The notes under the pieces were generated by a model. That model was not told the DNA's origin, made no database searches, and saw only the letters and a program-made list of their open reading frames with translations. Position numbers and translations under genes: made by a program. Shown here in pieces: positions 33,885 through 42,847 of a stretch of DNA of 64,000 bases. Where the stretch lies: contig NZ_MIEK01000004.1 of NCBI RefSeq assembly GCF_001742285.1, positions 1-64,000 of the forward strand, in the 5' to 3' direction. This DNA is from Enterococcus rivorum (GTDB taxonomy: Bacteria; Bacillota; Bacilli; Lactobacillales; Enterococcaceae). Every line of letters begins with the position of its first letter. Positions within the stretch are counted from its first letter, which is position 1.

Positions 33885-35801
33885 TTAAGCCGTTTGACGT
33901 TTTTTGTAGTAAACACCTGCTACTGAAACTAAGGCTACACCGGCAACTAAAGTAATAATTAATTGGGTAGATCCTGTAATTGGCATTGTTGGACGTTTGC
34001 TATTTTCAACGGCTAGCTGTGTTGTATACGTTTTGTCTTTGATTTCAAAATCAACCGTATTGGTTAATAATTGGTAGCCGTCTGGTGCTTGAATTTCTTT
34101 TAACGAGTACTTACCATACGATAAACCTGCGATTTCAAAAGCACCAGAAGCATTTGAAGTGAAGACTCCACCACCTGTAGTGGGTTGTGTATTCGACCAT
34201 TTCGCATCTTTCACACCATCGGTATTGGCATCCGCCCAACCATCAAAATACTGTCCTTTTTCATTCATAATCACGAATTTCGCATTTTGTAGTTTCGCTT
34301 TCGTTGATGCATCTTCTTTCACAAATTTCGCTCCACCAGTATAAACAGGGACTTTACCTTTGATATGATCATTTACTCCTTTTGCACCCGGGGTATTATT
34401 CCAAGCCAAATCAAAGCTATTTTCAATCGGTCCATCAATTACAGCAGACTCATTTAAAATCATTTGATAGCTAATCGTCAAGTTTTCTCCTTTCGCTGCG
34501 GCAACAGTGGGGCTAACAGTCCCCCCTACGATAAAGTTAATACTAAAGCCTTTTGCAACGGCAGAATACGTATAATCTGTTCCAAGTTTCAAGACTGTTC
34601 CATCTTTTGTTGTTATTTTGATATCTGTGTCTTTGCCGAAGTAAGACAAGCCAGTACCAGCCGTATCAGTATAGTTAAAGACTGTATAAGGAGTTGATTC
34701 AAAAAGCGAACCATTAGGTTGTAGTGTTGATGAACCCATAATATCTTTCGGTACTCGGATGGTGTTTTGATAAGCCACTGCATCTCCTATTGCAAAAGTC
34801 GAGTTGTTCGTTTTAGGTGCAGTCCCATTCGTCACTTCTTTCTTACTGGTTGGCTTCAAGAAGTTAATAAAGTCAATATGCAAATCTTCTGCTGTCGTTG
34901 TATTTTCCGTAATTTTGAAGGTTAATCTATTTTCAGCATCATTTAAAGCCGATCCACTAATGGCATGTTCCCCTGGTGCTTTGGTTTCCACAAAATAGTA
35001 ATCTCCTAATGTTAAGCCAGAAACTTTAATAGATCCTTTTGAATCGGTGGTTAAACTAGTCGAATTAACTTTTGTACCCTTTCCCGGCGTCCCTTTGTAA
35101 ACATCAAATTCTGCACCCGCTAGTTGTTTCCCCACGCCAATTTCTTCACTGTATTTCAACAATTCAAAGGACAATTCTTTTACTTCATTTTTCGGATAGA
35201 CATTGATGGTACTTAAGAAGCCATCGCCAGCGACATTAGTCATTGGCAAGCTAATAACTAGCGGTTTCGCCAATTGACCAACTAGACCTTTGGCACTTTT
35301 CGTTTCAAAAATAGCGTAGGTATGGCCAGTACCATCTGCTTCTTTTGCAGCTAAACTTGCAAAGGAAATTTCTCCGTTGGCATCCACGGATTTCACTGTT
35401 GCCGTTGTTCCTACTTTTTTATTAGTGGTAATGAAGTTATTATATTGTGTTTGGGCAAGACCATTCACGGTTGTTTGGATATCTCCAATCGCTCTTGTTT
35501 TTGCATAGTCGGTGATATCTACGACAGTAAATTGAACATCTCCGTATTTAGCAGAGTCAAAAGGTTTCACGCCTGCGGGTAACGTTAAAGCTTCCCCTGT
35601 ATTGGTAATAGAAGGTGTTGTGCCTGTATACATTAATTTATGAATCACGATTGTTTGAGCAGATGGAGCAGTCGCTTCCGCAGCATAGGCTGTTGTAAAA
35701 TCAGAATGGAAGCCAACTGGTAAAATTGCGGCTGGTGCTAAAATGACTGTTACGGCTAAAGCAGCTAACATTTTTTTGTACGTTGATGGTTGAGTTTTCA
35801 T
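33885..35801 (-). CDS. Major pilus subunit (backbone pilin)
   Basis: The 638-residue secreted protein has the full layout of a Gram-positive backbone pilin: signal peptide (about 1-40), pilin motif INVYPKNEVKEL with the linking lysine K204, Cna_B domains (about 210-310 and 500-600), an isopeptide-forming middle domain, an E-box YSLKEIQAPDGYQLL near residue 575, a sorting signal MPITG (606-610), a membrane helix and YKKRQTA. The M in place of L in the sorting motif is unusual. The class C sortase encoded 118 bases downstream should polymerise it. The gap to the tip gene upstream is only 3 bases, so the two are co-transcribed. Confidence 0.92.
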   Translation of the reverse strand: MKTQPSTYKKMLAALAVTVILAPAAILPVGFHSDFTTAYAAEATAPSAQTIVIHKLMYTGTTPSITNTGEALTLPAGVKPFDSAKYGDVQFTVVDITDYAKTRAIGDIQTTVNGLAQTQYNNFITTNKKVGTTATVKSVDANGEISFASLAAKEADGTGHTYAIFETKSAKGLVGQLAKPLVISLPMTNVAGDGFLSTINVYPKNEVKELSFELLKYSEEIGVGKQLAGAEFDVYKGTPGKGTKVNSTSLTTDSKGSIKVSGLTLGDYYFVETKAPGEHAISGSALNDAENRLTFKITENTTTAEDLHIDFINFLKPTSKKEVTNGTAPKTNNSTFAIGDAVAYQNTIRVPKDIMGSSTLQPNGSLFESTPYTVFNYTDTAGTGLSYFGKDTDIKITTKDGTVLKLGTDYTYSAVAKGFSINFIVGGTVSPTVAAAKGENLTISYQMILNESAVIDGPIENSFDLAWNNTPGAKGVNDHIKGKVPVYTGGAKFVKEDASTKAKLQNAKFVIMNEKGQYFDGWADANTDGVKDAKWSNTQPTTGGGVFTSNASGAFEIAGLSYGKYSLKEIQAPDGYQLLTNTVDFEIKDKTYTTQLAVENSKRPTMPITGSTQLIITLVAGVALVSVAGVYYKKRQTA

Positions 35802-35804
35802 AGA

Positions 35805-38800
35805 TTAATTCCCTCTTCTTTTCTGTTTTATAGTTTTTTGATTTTTTTGTTGCTTTATATAACGCATAACCCCAGTACCAACCAAGCCTGTTCCAATTAT
35901 AAGGAAAAGAACCAAACTAATACTTCCAGTTTGCGGTATAGCTATTTTTTTGATGTTACCAATTTGAATTGTAGCGGGACTTGTATCCAATGAAGCCGTC
36001 ACTGCAATATTTTTTGTGGGTAGTTGATACCCTGTTGGTGCTTTGATTTCTTTCAAATAATATTTTTTACCATTTGTACCATCCAAATTGAGTTTTTCGA
36101 ATTGGGCAATCCCTTGTGAATTGGTCGTCACTTCATAATTTTTTAAGCTAGTAGAATAAGCGAGATCCCCTGGATAAACCAAACTACCGTTTGAACCAAT
36201 CTTGATGTAATTTCCGCTATTTAGCTGATCTTCTGTGGCGCCAATAACAAAAGTAGCGCCTGATAATCTAGTGGCAACATTCGCTGCATCCACTTTTTGA
36301 ATACTCACTTTTCCTAAGCCATTCATCACGACTCCGACACGCTCTGGTTCAACAATTTGCATCGTATTGGCTCCATATGCAAAGGAGTTCCAAGCCGCTC
36401 GACTCGTCTCTTCTTTGGCTGGATCTAGAATACTTCTATCGATAATACTCACTTCATCTGGTGCTTTCATCGAAAAGTTCAAGGTAATCCCTTGCCCTTT
36501 GACCCAGCTCACACCACTATTCAATTCAATTTTGAAACTATGAATCGTGGCCCAGTTGGTCACATTGGACGCCGCCAGCCAAGTAGGCGTTGTGGCACTA
36601 CTAGGATTGGTTAATTTCTGAGTCGTACCTGGATAGATGACATTTTTCACTAAGTCGTCTCGCTTTGGATTGACTGCTGTACTGTAAGAAACAGTCACTT
36701 TGTTCACCCAATCCGATGGAACCGTAATCGGTCCGGTCATGGATGGCGTAAACAGACTGCCTCGTTGGGCCCCATCTGTAATTCCTAAATCTCCTACTGA
36801 TGGGAGAATATCCATTAAAACAAATTTTGTCAGTGGTTCATTATTGGTATTGGATATTTTTAATTGGTAGTCGATTTTCCCTCCAGGGATGGTATGTCCT
36901 AGCCTACTGTAAGTGCTGTCTCGTTCTCCTTTAATTAATTTTTCAGTTTGAACATTCATTTCTCGAAGCATTACATAGCTATTACCCGATTTTACCCGAT
37001 TTTGCGTTTTATTAGCATCGCCATTCAAGTCATCAGAATCTACTTCTAAAATTGAATTTGTCAAACTGTTTCCTGTAGCCGTTGGTACAGTGAATTTACT
37101 ATTACCTGAAAAGCCGTAAACAATTGGAAGTAGTGGCGAAGGTGCAGTAGCCGCAACATCAACATCTAACCAAGCGCCTACAGACTGCCCAGGCAAAAGA
37201 TCTGGGTCATTCCATTTAACTCTGACGAGTTGCCTGTTGGTATTATTATAATTCGAAGTAACATTTGTATAGCTCCCGCCTCGGGCATCTGCCCTTAGAG
37301 AAGTTCTAAGCCCTGTTGCATCCATGTAATCTGGCATTGGATTCGACTTAAGTTTCACCCCTTCTGGTAGAAGGATTGCTGCATTAATGGGTTTATTCAC
37401 TCTTATTTGAGAGCTAACCTCATTTTTCAAGCTGATAAAAATTTTATTATCGCCTGTTTCAACCACATTTTCCTTATTAACCATTGTGACTGCTGTAGAA
37501 ACAACTGGTATCGAGGTACTCGCTTTAACAACATTTGCTGATCTTGGTCCAATCGCAGTAGCTGGATCATCATTGGTTGGATACCGATAAAATGGCGTTG
37601 CGGCTCCAATAACCTGTCCCTCATAAGAAAGATTATTGGTTATCCGACCTACGTATCCTTCTTTTACTCTATACATTACGCCCATAGTATCCGAGGCAAA
37701 TCCCCCTTGGATAGCACTTCCATCCCTATTTTCGTATACTACTTGATATGAAAGAACACGGTCTGAATCAACTAATTTGAGATCACTTCTTTTAAGTTGC
37801 ATTAATGGTACCGTTGCTAATTTTTCAGAATCCACTTCAGTTGTCTTGTAATTCCCTACCGTATTTACCTCAAACTTAAACGTAACACGAGGTATTTGAT
37901 TTAATTCACTATATGGAACATCTCTTCTTGCATAATTCTTGGGTCTTGAAAATGCAATCGACTCAAAAATTAGATTAGGATCGATTTTTTCAATGATTGA
38001 GACATACTTATATCCTTTTGTATAAACTTCCTGATTGTTCCAGTTGTATGGAATTGTTTTTGCTTTATTCCCATAAACCGTTTCTTGATACGGGGATATT
38101 ATATAAGTATGAGCAAATCCTAAAGTAGCTATATCGGTTACAGTAGGCACAGGATTCGCTGGTCCAGCAGACCCCGCCCCGTCTAACGGTCCAGAATAGG
38201 TGGGATAGTACCATGTTCCTTCTGGTGGCGTCAAAGTTGTTCCTCCTGTCGCTATCCCAATACTCGCTTGATTTGATTTCATTTCAGTTGTCTTATCTCC
38301 AAAGTCAATCACTTTTACACTAGCGTCATTAGTTAACGTCTTGGTAACATTTATAAGAGTTGACGCCCTCGTTCTCACGAGAAATTCAGTGCTCCATAAA
38401 TCTGCTGAATTAGTTAAAGCTTGCTGCTGATTAGCTAGTGTCGGTGCATCGAAACTCCACGTAACTGTTTGTCCACTTCTCGTTGGCGGTACGCTACTTG
38501 TTGTTGATGAATAAGCCAAGTCTGAAATCAACGTATCTGTTATGACAATCTTCTGATTGTTTTTCAAAAATAGTAATCCAGATGCTTTAGAGGATGCTGT
38601 TGCTTTTATCCGCCAGATAATTGTGTCTCCTGGTTTTGGTCCTTCCGAAGTTGTTTTCCCTTCAACACCTACATAGGATTTTGTAATCGAAAAAGGTAAA
38701 CTGGCAATGACATTCACTACAGCTGAAACTGTCACTGCTGAAAAGTTGTCTGCTGAGAGCCTCACAGTTGTGGTTAATTTTGTATCATTCAAGGTTGTAC

Positions 38801-39680
38801 CATTAGGAGGCATCACTTTAATATTCACTTGATAGGCTTGTCCTGTACTCAACTCTGGAAATCTATATGTTAATGTTCGATTGGTTGCATTGTATTGTGG
38901 CCTAACACCTGCTATTATCAACTCTGACAAATTTTGGGTGAAATTCGCCTGGCTCGGAAGTGTCACAACAAGCAAGGCATTCTTATAACTAGGAATCATC
39001 GCACCCGTCGTTTTGAGGTTCAATTTGTAAATAGCTTCAGTACCCGATTGAACTGATGTAGTTACTGGAGCAATGTCCACATCCATATTCAAATTTCCAC
39101 TCATAGGAGCAATTGGCTGAAACTCAAACTCCTCTGTTGTAGTGTTTTTTTCTTCACTTGCTTCAGAATTCAATAACAAGGGAGCTGATTGATAAACAGT
39201 CTCTTCACGAAGTGTTTTTAAGACTAATTTTTTTTCTTTTTCATCCATAACATCGAAGATCAATCTTGTTTTTGTAAGATGCTTCTCTTGGCTGTCAGAC
39301 AGATTGATTAAAATATTTTCTTTGTCTTCCTTAAGCCATTCGTTTGCTGAACGATCCAGATTGGCTTCAACTGTTTTTTCCTTATTTAGTTGAAGACCTT
39401 CGACTAGTTCTAGTTGAACTGTTTTATCTAGTTCGTTTAATGAATGAACATCTAAAATTAATTCCTCTCCTACAGTAAGATCCGTATATGTATCCAACGG
39501 GTCTTCTTTGTCTTGCTCTGAGAAAAATAAATCGTTGACTGTAGGGTCTGAACTGTTTGCTGAAATCATGGTGCCTAATTTTCCTGTCCCAGATAAATAG
39601 GCAATTACGATAGTTAAGATTGCTACTATTGCTATCAACTGAAATTTTCTTGTTTTAAAATCTCTTTTTGTTTTCCCCAT
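35805..39680 (-). CDS. Large pilus tip/adhesin subunit
   Basis: The 1291-residue surface protein is the first and largest pilin of the operon, the place usually taken by the tip adhesin. It has an N-terminal signal-anchor (FQLIAIVAILTIVIAYLSG), a long repetitive beta-rich region (about 190-1140) with several DUF11/isopeptide-like units, a C-terminal SpaA/Cna_B domain (about 1155-1245) with the E-box YYLKEIKAPTGYQLP, a sorting signal IPQTG (1248-1252), a membrane helix and a basic tail. No von Willebrand A MIDAS motif is visible, unlike many tip adhesins, so its ligand is unknown. The ATG follows GAAGGAGGAAT. Confidence 0.82.
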   Translation of the reverse strand: MGKTKRDFKTRKFQLIAIVAILTIVIAYLSGTGKLGTMISANSSDPTVNDLFFSEQDKEDPLDTYTDLTVGEELILDVHSLNELDKTVQLELVEGLQLNKEKTVEANLDRSANEWLKEDKENILINLSDSQEKHLTKTRLIFDVMDEKEKKLVLKTLREETVYQSAPLLLNSEASEEKNTTTEEFEFQPIAPMSGNLNMDVDIAPVTTSVQSGTEAIYKLNLKTTGAMIPSYKNALLVVTLPSQANFTQNLSELIIAGVRPQYNATNRTLTYRFPELSTGQAYQVNIKVMPPNGTTLNDTKLTTTVRLSADNFSAVTVSAVVNVIASLPFSITKSYVGVEGKTTSEGPKPGDTIIWRIKATASSKASGLLFLKNNQKIVITDTLISDLAYSSTTSSVPPTRSGQTVTWSFDAPTLANQQQALTNSADLWSTEFLVRTRASTLINVTKTLTNDASVKVIDFGDKTTEMKSNQASIGIATGGTTLTPPEGTWYYPTYSGPLDGAGSAGPANPVPTVTDIATLGFAHTYIISPYQETVYGNKAKTIPYNWNNQEVYTKGYKYVSIIEKIDPNLIFESIAFSRPKNYARRDVPYSELNQIPRVTFKFEVNTVGNYKTTEVDSEKLATVPLMQLKRSDLKLVDSDRVLSYQVVYENRDGSAIQGGFASDTMGVMYRVKEGYVGRITNNLSYEGQVIGAATPFYRYPTNDDPATAIGPRSANVVKASTSIPVVSTAVTMVNKENVVETGDNKIFISLKNEVSSQIRVNKPINAAILLPEGVKLKSNPMPDYMDATGLRTSLRADARGGSYTNVTSNYNNTNRQLVRVKWNDPDLLPGQSVGAWLDVDVAATAPSPLLPIVYGFSGNSKFTVPTATGNSLTNSILEVDSDDLNGDANKTQNRVKSGNSYVMLREMNVQTEKLIKGERDSTYSRLGHTIPGGKIDYQLKISNTNNEPLTKFVLMDILPSVGDLGITDGAQRGSLFTPSMTGPITVPSDWVNKVTVSYSTAVNPKRDDLVKNVIYPGTTQKLTNPSSATTPTWLAASNVTNWATIHSFKIELNSGVSWVKGQGITLNFSMKAPDEVSIIDRSILDPAKEETSRAAWNSFAYGANTMQIVEPERVGVVMNGLGKVSIQKVDAANVATRLSGATFVIGATEDQLNSGNYIKIGSNGSLVYPGDLAYSTSLKNYEVTTNSQGIAQFEKLNLDGTNGKKYYLKEIKAPTGYQLPTKNIAVTASLDTSPATIQIGNIKKIAIPQTGSISLVLFLIIGTGLVGTGVMRYIKQQKNQKTIKQKRRGN

Positions 39681-40030
39681 AATATTCCTCCTTCACTCTT
39701 TTCTTGTTTGACTGTAAAGCTAGTATAAGAAATATTGGGCTCATCCTCAATTTGAGAATTCCTTAGTATTCCGTAATTTGCAAACCGGCTTTTAACTGAG
39801 GAATTCCAACGTTTTCAGGCTGTATTTCTTTTTTTAGTTACTGTGGGATTCTTTTTATACTGATTTATGACCTATTCTTTTAGCCTGTTAATCAATACGC
39901 GCAAAACTCTAAAAAAAGTCTTAAATAAGACATAAATTGACGTACTCCTTCGATGTACATTCTTTCAAAATGAACCATTTGACTCTATCTTCATTTCCAT
40001 TTAACAAAAAACACTCTGGACTACTCTTAC
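39681..40030. other. Regulatory region of the pilus operon
   Basis: No gene. It contains the pilus promoter with the shared motif and the inverted repeat GAATTCCTTAGT (39756-39767) / ACTGAGGAATTC (39795-39806, 11 of 12 bases complementary), plausible as an activator site. Confidence 0.6.
39708..39773 (-). promoter_or_regulatory. Pilus operon promoter with the shared adhesion-regulon motif
   Basis: On the minus strand TTGAGG (39745-39750) and TATACT (39722-39727) are separated by 17 bases, 42 bases before the tip gene start. The motif CCTCAATTTG-NN-AATTCCT-N-AGT (plus-strand reading) covers the -35 and the 20 bases upstream of it, and recurs at 42588-42610 with the same -10 and spacing, and in weaker form before the LRR adhesin gene. 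Confidence 0.75.
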
Positions 40031-40696
40031 TCAATTACTTAACACATACCCTTTCGAACGAATGGTTCGAATATAAAACTGATTTGAAGAATCTTTCAAT
40101 TTTTTCCTAAGACTAAAAATTAAATTGTTCACTCGATAAAGTTGGTTTTTCTTCTCCTCTTCCCATAAAGTTTGATAAATTTCTTTGTAAGAAACCATTT
40201 TTCCACGTTTTTTTAACAACAAATTTAATACCTTAAACTCTAGTGGCGTCAAACTAATCTCCTCCATGCCATTTTTTAAAACACTGAGATTGTTTGAATT
40301 TAGATAAAGAGAGGGAGTATGTTTTTGATAGTCACAGTCTGCTCTATTCTTTACTTTTTTTAAAATATTACAAAGTTGCAACAAAAATAATTCTTTTTCG
40401 TTGGTTACATCTGCTACTCCATCCACTCCTAACTCAAAATAGACAAGTTTATTAATTCTAGAAAGTTCCTCACAAAGAATCCAAATGAGACTTGTTGATT
40501 TTTTTCGTAGCATCAGTATAAGTTCACAAGTCTCCAACGATTGACCTTCTTCAATTAAACAGACATCAATCTGATTTAATTTCTCTAGCAAATTTTCTGC
40601 TAGGATGAATTCAAGGCTAAAACCTAATTCCTTTAATTCTTTACTATAAGTCGGAAAATCATGTTTCAAATTTTGGACGATTCCTATTTTATGCAT
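40031..40696 (-). CDS. OmpR-type winged-helix regulator with a degenerate receiver-like domain
   Basis: The 221-residue protein has a C-terminal Trans_reg_C winged helix (about 125-220: ISLTPLEFKVLNLLLKKRGKMVSYKEIY and VNNLIFSLRKKLK then FYIRTIRSKGYVL). The N-terminal half has the length of a receiver domain but lacks the acidic pocket and phospho-accepting aspartate pattern, and no histidine kinase gene is nearby. It is therefore likely an atypical, phosphorylation-independent regulator. It sits between a Mga-type regulator and the pilus operon on the same strand, so it is a strong candidate regulator of the pilus. The ATG follows AAGGGGGAAG. Confidence 0.78.
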   Translation of the reverse strand: MHKIGIVQNLKHDFPTYSKELKELGFSLEFILAENLLEKLNQIDVCLIEEGQSLETCELILMLRKKSTSLIWILCEELSRINKLVYFELGVDGVADVTNEKELFLLQLCNILKKVKNRADCDYQKHTPSLYLNSNNLSVLKNGMEEISLTPLEFKVLNLLLKKRGKMVSYKEIYQTLWEEEKKNQLYRVNNLIFSLRKKLKDSSNQFYIRTIRSKGYVLSN

Positions 40697-40767
40697 GTTG
40701 ACTTCCCCCTTTACAAACTAATTGAGCACTTCGTTGCCTCTTCTTGTCTTTATCCGATATGTTCTTA

Positions 40768-42225
40768 CTATTCTTTTCGGACATCCGCCACTATTTCCCC
40801 TAAAAATCGCCAGTCATTACCATTAGGTATATTTTTCCAAATGACTTGCCTGCACAGTGCCTTACTATAAAAATAATCAGATAAGTAAATATCAGTATTA
40901 TTTGTCAATTTCCTTTGAACTTCAATATTTAGATTACCGAAGAATTCTAGATTGTTTACAATATAATTTGTGTACATTTCTCCTTTAGAAAAATCAACAC
41001 AAATATAAATTTTGTTTTTCAAATATTTCATTGGAACTGAAGAAATTAATGCCAACATATAGTCGTAATAGAGAGAAACTTTCTTACTATGTAGGTGTAG
41101 TAACTGTTTATCAGAAAATAAGAAATCAAGAAATTTTTCAACTAGATGATGAAATCTCGGATAGGTTTCCATAAAAAATGACAGTTGTTGTTCCGATGTT
41201 GACGTAAAGTAAGTCGTTGAAAAATAAATAATTTTAAAATGAAGCTTAAACAATGCCACCTTCACATTTAGTAGAATACTTTCTTCTTCGTATTCCGCTA
41301 ACTCCTTTGAAAAAGGTAACTCAGTAATCAAGATTTTTTCCATTTCACTTGTAAGTGACTGAATCTGACTATTCATTATTCCTAGCGAGAAAAAATCGGG
41401 TAGTAAAACATCTTCTGTAATCAAAAATACTAGTAAAAAATCAATTTCCTGATGAAGTTCTTGTGCTGATAATAAATAATTCTCCTCTACTGATTTATAA
41501 AAACTCAATTTTTCACCAAATATATCCTTTCTTAATTTTGTTAAATCAACACTAGACTCTTCAACCTTATGACGATTTTTTATCCTTAAAATAGAAATCG
41601 ACATAAAAAGTTCCAGCTTAGTCATTCTAGTTGGAACTGATTCAATTTTTACCTCACTCATTAGTATTCTAGAAACAAGTGAAGTTTCTTTTCTAACGGA
41701 TTCTGAAAATGGAAATTCAAGCCCATTGAAAAAATAGTAGTAAACTTCAAATGCAAATTTACGAATTTTTTCTTCCGATCCACTGAGCTCTTTATTTGAG
41801 ATACCTAATCCTACGGAAGCCAATATTTTTTCCAACTCTTTTTTTATGATATACGTTTTAGAGCGGCTAAAAAATCTACTCTTTCCAAACTCTTTAATCG
41901 ACAACTTAGATACAATTAATTCAGAAAACATAGCGAATAGAGTTGACTTCTTTAAGTAGACTAAACGAAGCTTTCTAAGTATTTCATTAGTGAATCCAGT
42001 AACTTTTACTTCTGTGCATGGTAGATAAATAATTTGTAAACTTGCTCCATATTTTTCCAAATCCTCATTTAACTGTTTAATATAATTATTCAATTTGAAT
42101 CGTGAGAAACCAAAAGTCATCATTAAATGCTCAAAAGAAATTTCTTCCGTTCCCTGTTCTTCAAACATGGATACAATCTTTAATTTATCTCGATCACTAG
42201 TATCTATAAAATTAATTAACTCCAT
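40768..42225 (-). CDS. Mga-type transcriptional regulator (minus strand)
   Basis: The 485-residue protein fits the Mga/AtxA-like class: an N-terminal helix-turn-helix (FEHLMMTFGFSRFKLNNYIKQLNEDLEKYG, about 32-62), a second winged-helix region, a helical PRD-like centre (about 170-385) and an EIIB-like C-terminal end. In streptococci and enterococci such proteins activate adhesin and pilus genes and can respond to sugar phosphotransferase status. It lies 71 bases upstream of the OmpR-type regulator gene. Its own predicted promoter, 340 bases upstream, carries the same motif as the pilus promoter, so autoregulation and pilus control are both likely. Confidence 0.75.
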   Translation of the reverse strand: MELINFIDTSDRDKLKIVSMFEEQGTEEISFEHLMMTFGFSRFKLNNYIKQLNEDLEKYGASLQIIYLPCTEVKVTGFTNEILRKLRLVYLKKSTLFAMFSELIVSKLSIKEFGKSRFFSRSKTYIIKKELEKILASVGLGISNKELSGSEEKIRKFAFEVYYYFFNGLEFPFSESVRKETSLVSRILMSEVKIESVPTRMTKLELFMSISILRIKNRHKVEESSVDLTKLRKDIFGEKLSFYKSVEENYLLSAQELHQEIDFLLVFLITEDVLLPDFFSLGIMNSQIQSLTSEMEKILITELPFSKELAEYEEESILLNVKVALFKLHFKIIYFSTTYFTSTSEQQLSFFMETYPRFHHLVEKFLDFLFSDKQLLHLHSKKVSLYYDYMLALISSVPMKYLKNKIYICVDFSKGEMYTNYIVNNLEFFGNLNIEVQRKLTNNTDIYLSDYFYSKALCRQVIWKNIPNGNDWRFLGEIVADVRKE

Positions 42226-42550
42226 ATATTGTAGTCATCCCTTTCTATTACCGCTTTTATCTAATCTGATTTAATTTAATGAAAAAATGAAATCGGTATT
42301 CAGCACGATAAATGAAATGAAATCGATCACCAGCTTTCGTTATTTTTTTGCAATGATTAGAATTTAACATATTCATTCCCATCTTTGTCTAATATATTCC
42401 CCCTTTTTGTCTCCTTTTTTTAATCTCCTCTTAAAATATAAAAAACATTTATAAATAAAAAACATATAAAAAGTAGTTATACATTATGAAAAAGAGAATA
42501 TTGTTATTTTTTATATAGTAATAAACATACTCGTGTTTCCAATAACATTT

Positions 42551-42616
42551 TTTACTATATGGTCAGTATAAAAAGAAAGAGTCTATCCCTCAATTTGGAA
42601 ATTCCTGAGTGCTGTG
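42551..42616 (-). promoter_or_regulatory. Mga-type gene promoter with the shared adhesion-regulon motif
   Basis: On the minus strand TTGAGG (42588-42593) and TATACT (42565-42570) have 17-base spacing, exactly as in the pilus promoter. The plus-strand motif CCTCAATTTG-NN-AATTCCT-N-AGT is at 42588-42610. GAAATTCC/GGAATTTC and GTCTAT/ATAGAC form nested inverted repeats (42581-42640). The implied leader to the ATG at 42225 is about 330 bases. Confidence 0.7.
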
Positions 42617-42790
42617 GAATTTCTAAATAAAGAAATAGACTTGATTTTAAAGGTTTCAAGCGCTATATATAAAATTTTGGATGACTAAAATAAGATTATC
42701 TTGCTGAATTATTGAAAAAAATCGAGGAAAATATAAAAAATCTAAATAAACTCTCAAAAAAATCATATATTAGTATGAAAAACTTACCTG

Positions 42791-42819
42791 TTGGATAAAT
42801 AATACTAGCATTGTATAAT
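42791..42819 (+). promoter_or_regulatory. Promoter of the plus-strand Mga-type gene
   Basis: TTGGAT (42791-42796) and TATAAT (42814-42819) are separated by 17 bases, 28 bases before the TTG start codon. Confidence 0.65.
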
Positions 42820-42847
42820 AAATGAAAAGGTTGAGGAGGTCTTCCTA

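Larger units (their letters stand above)
42226..42847. other. Divergent regulatory region between two Mga-type genes
   Basis: AT-rich, no gene. It contains the shared-motif promoter (minus strand, 42551-42616), a long 5' leader for the minus-strand gene, and the promoter of the plus-strand gene near 42791-42819. Confidence 0.6.
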
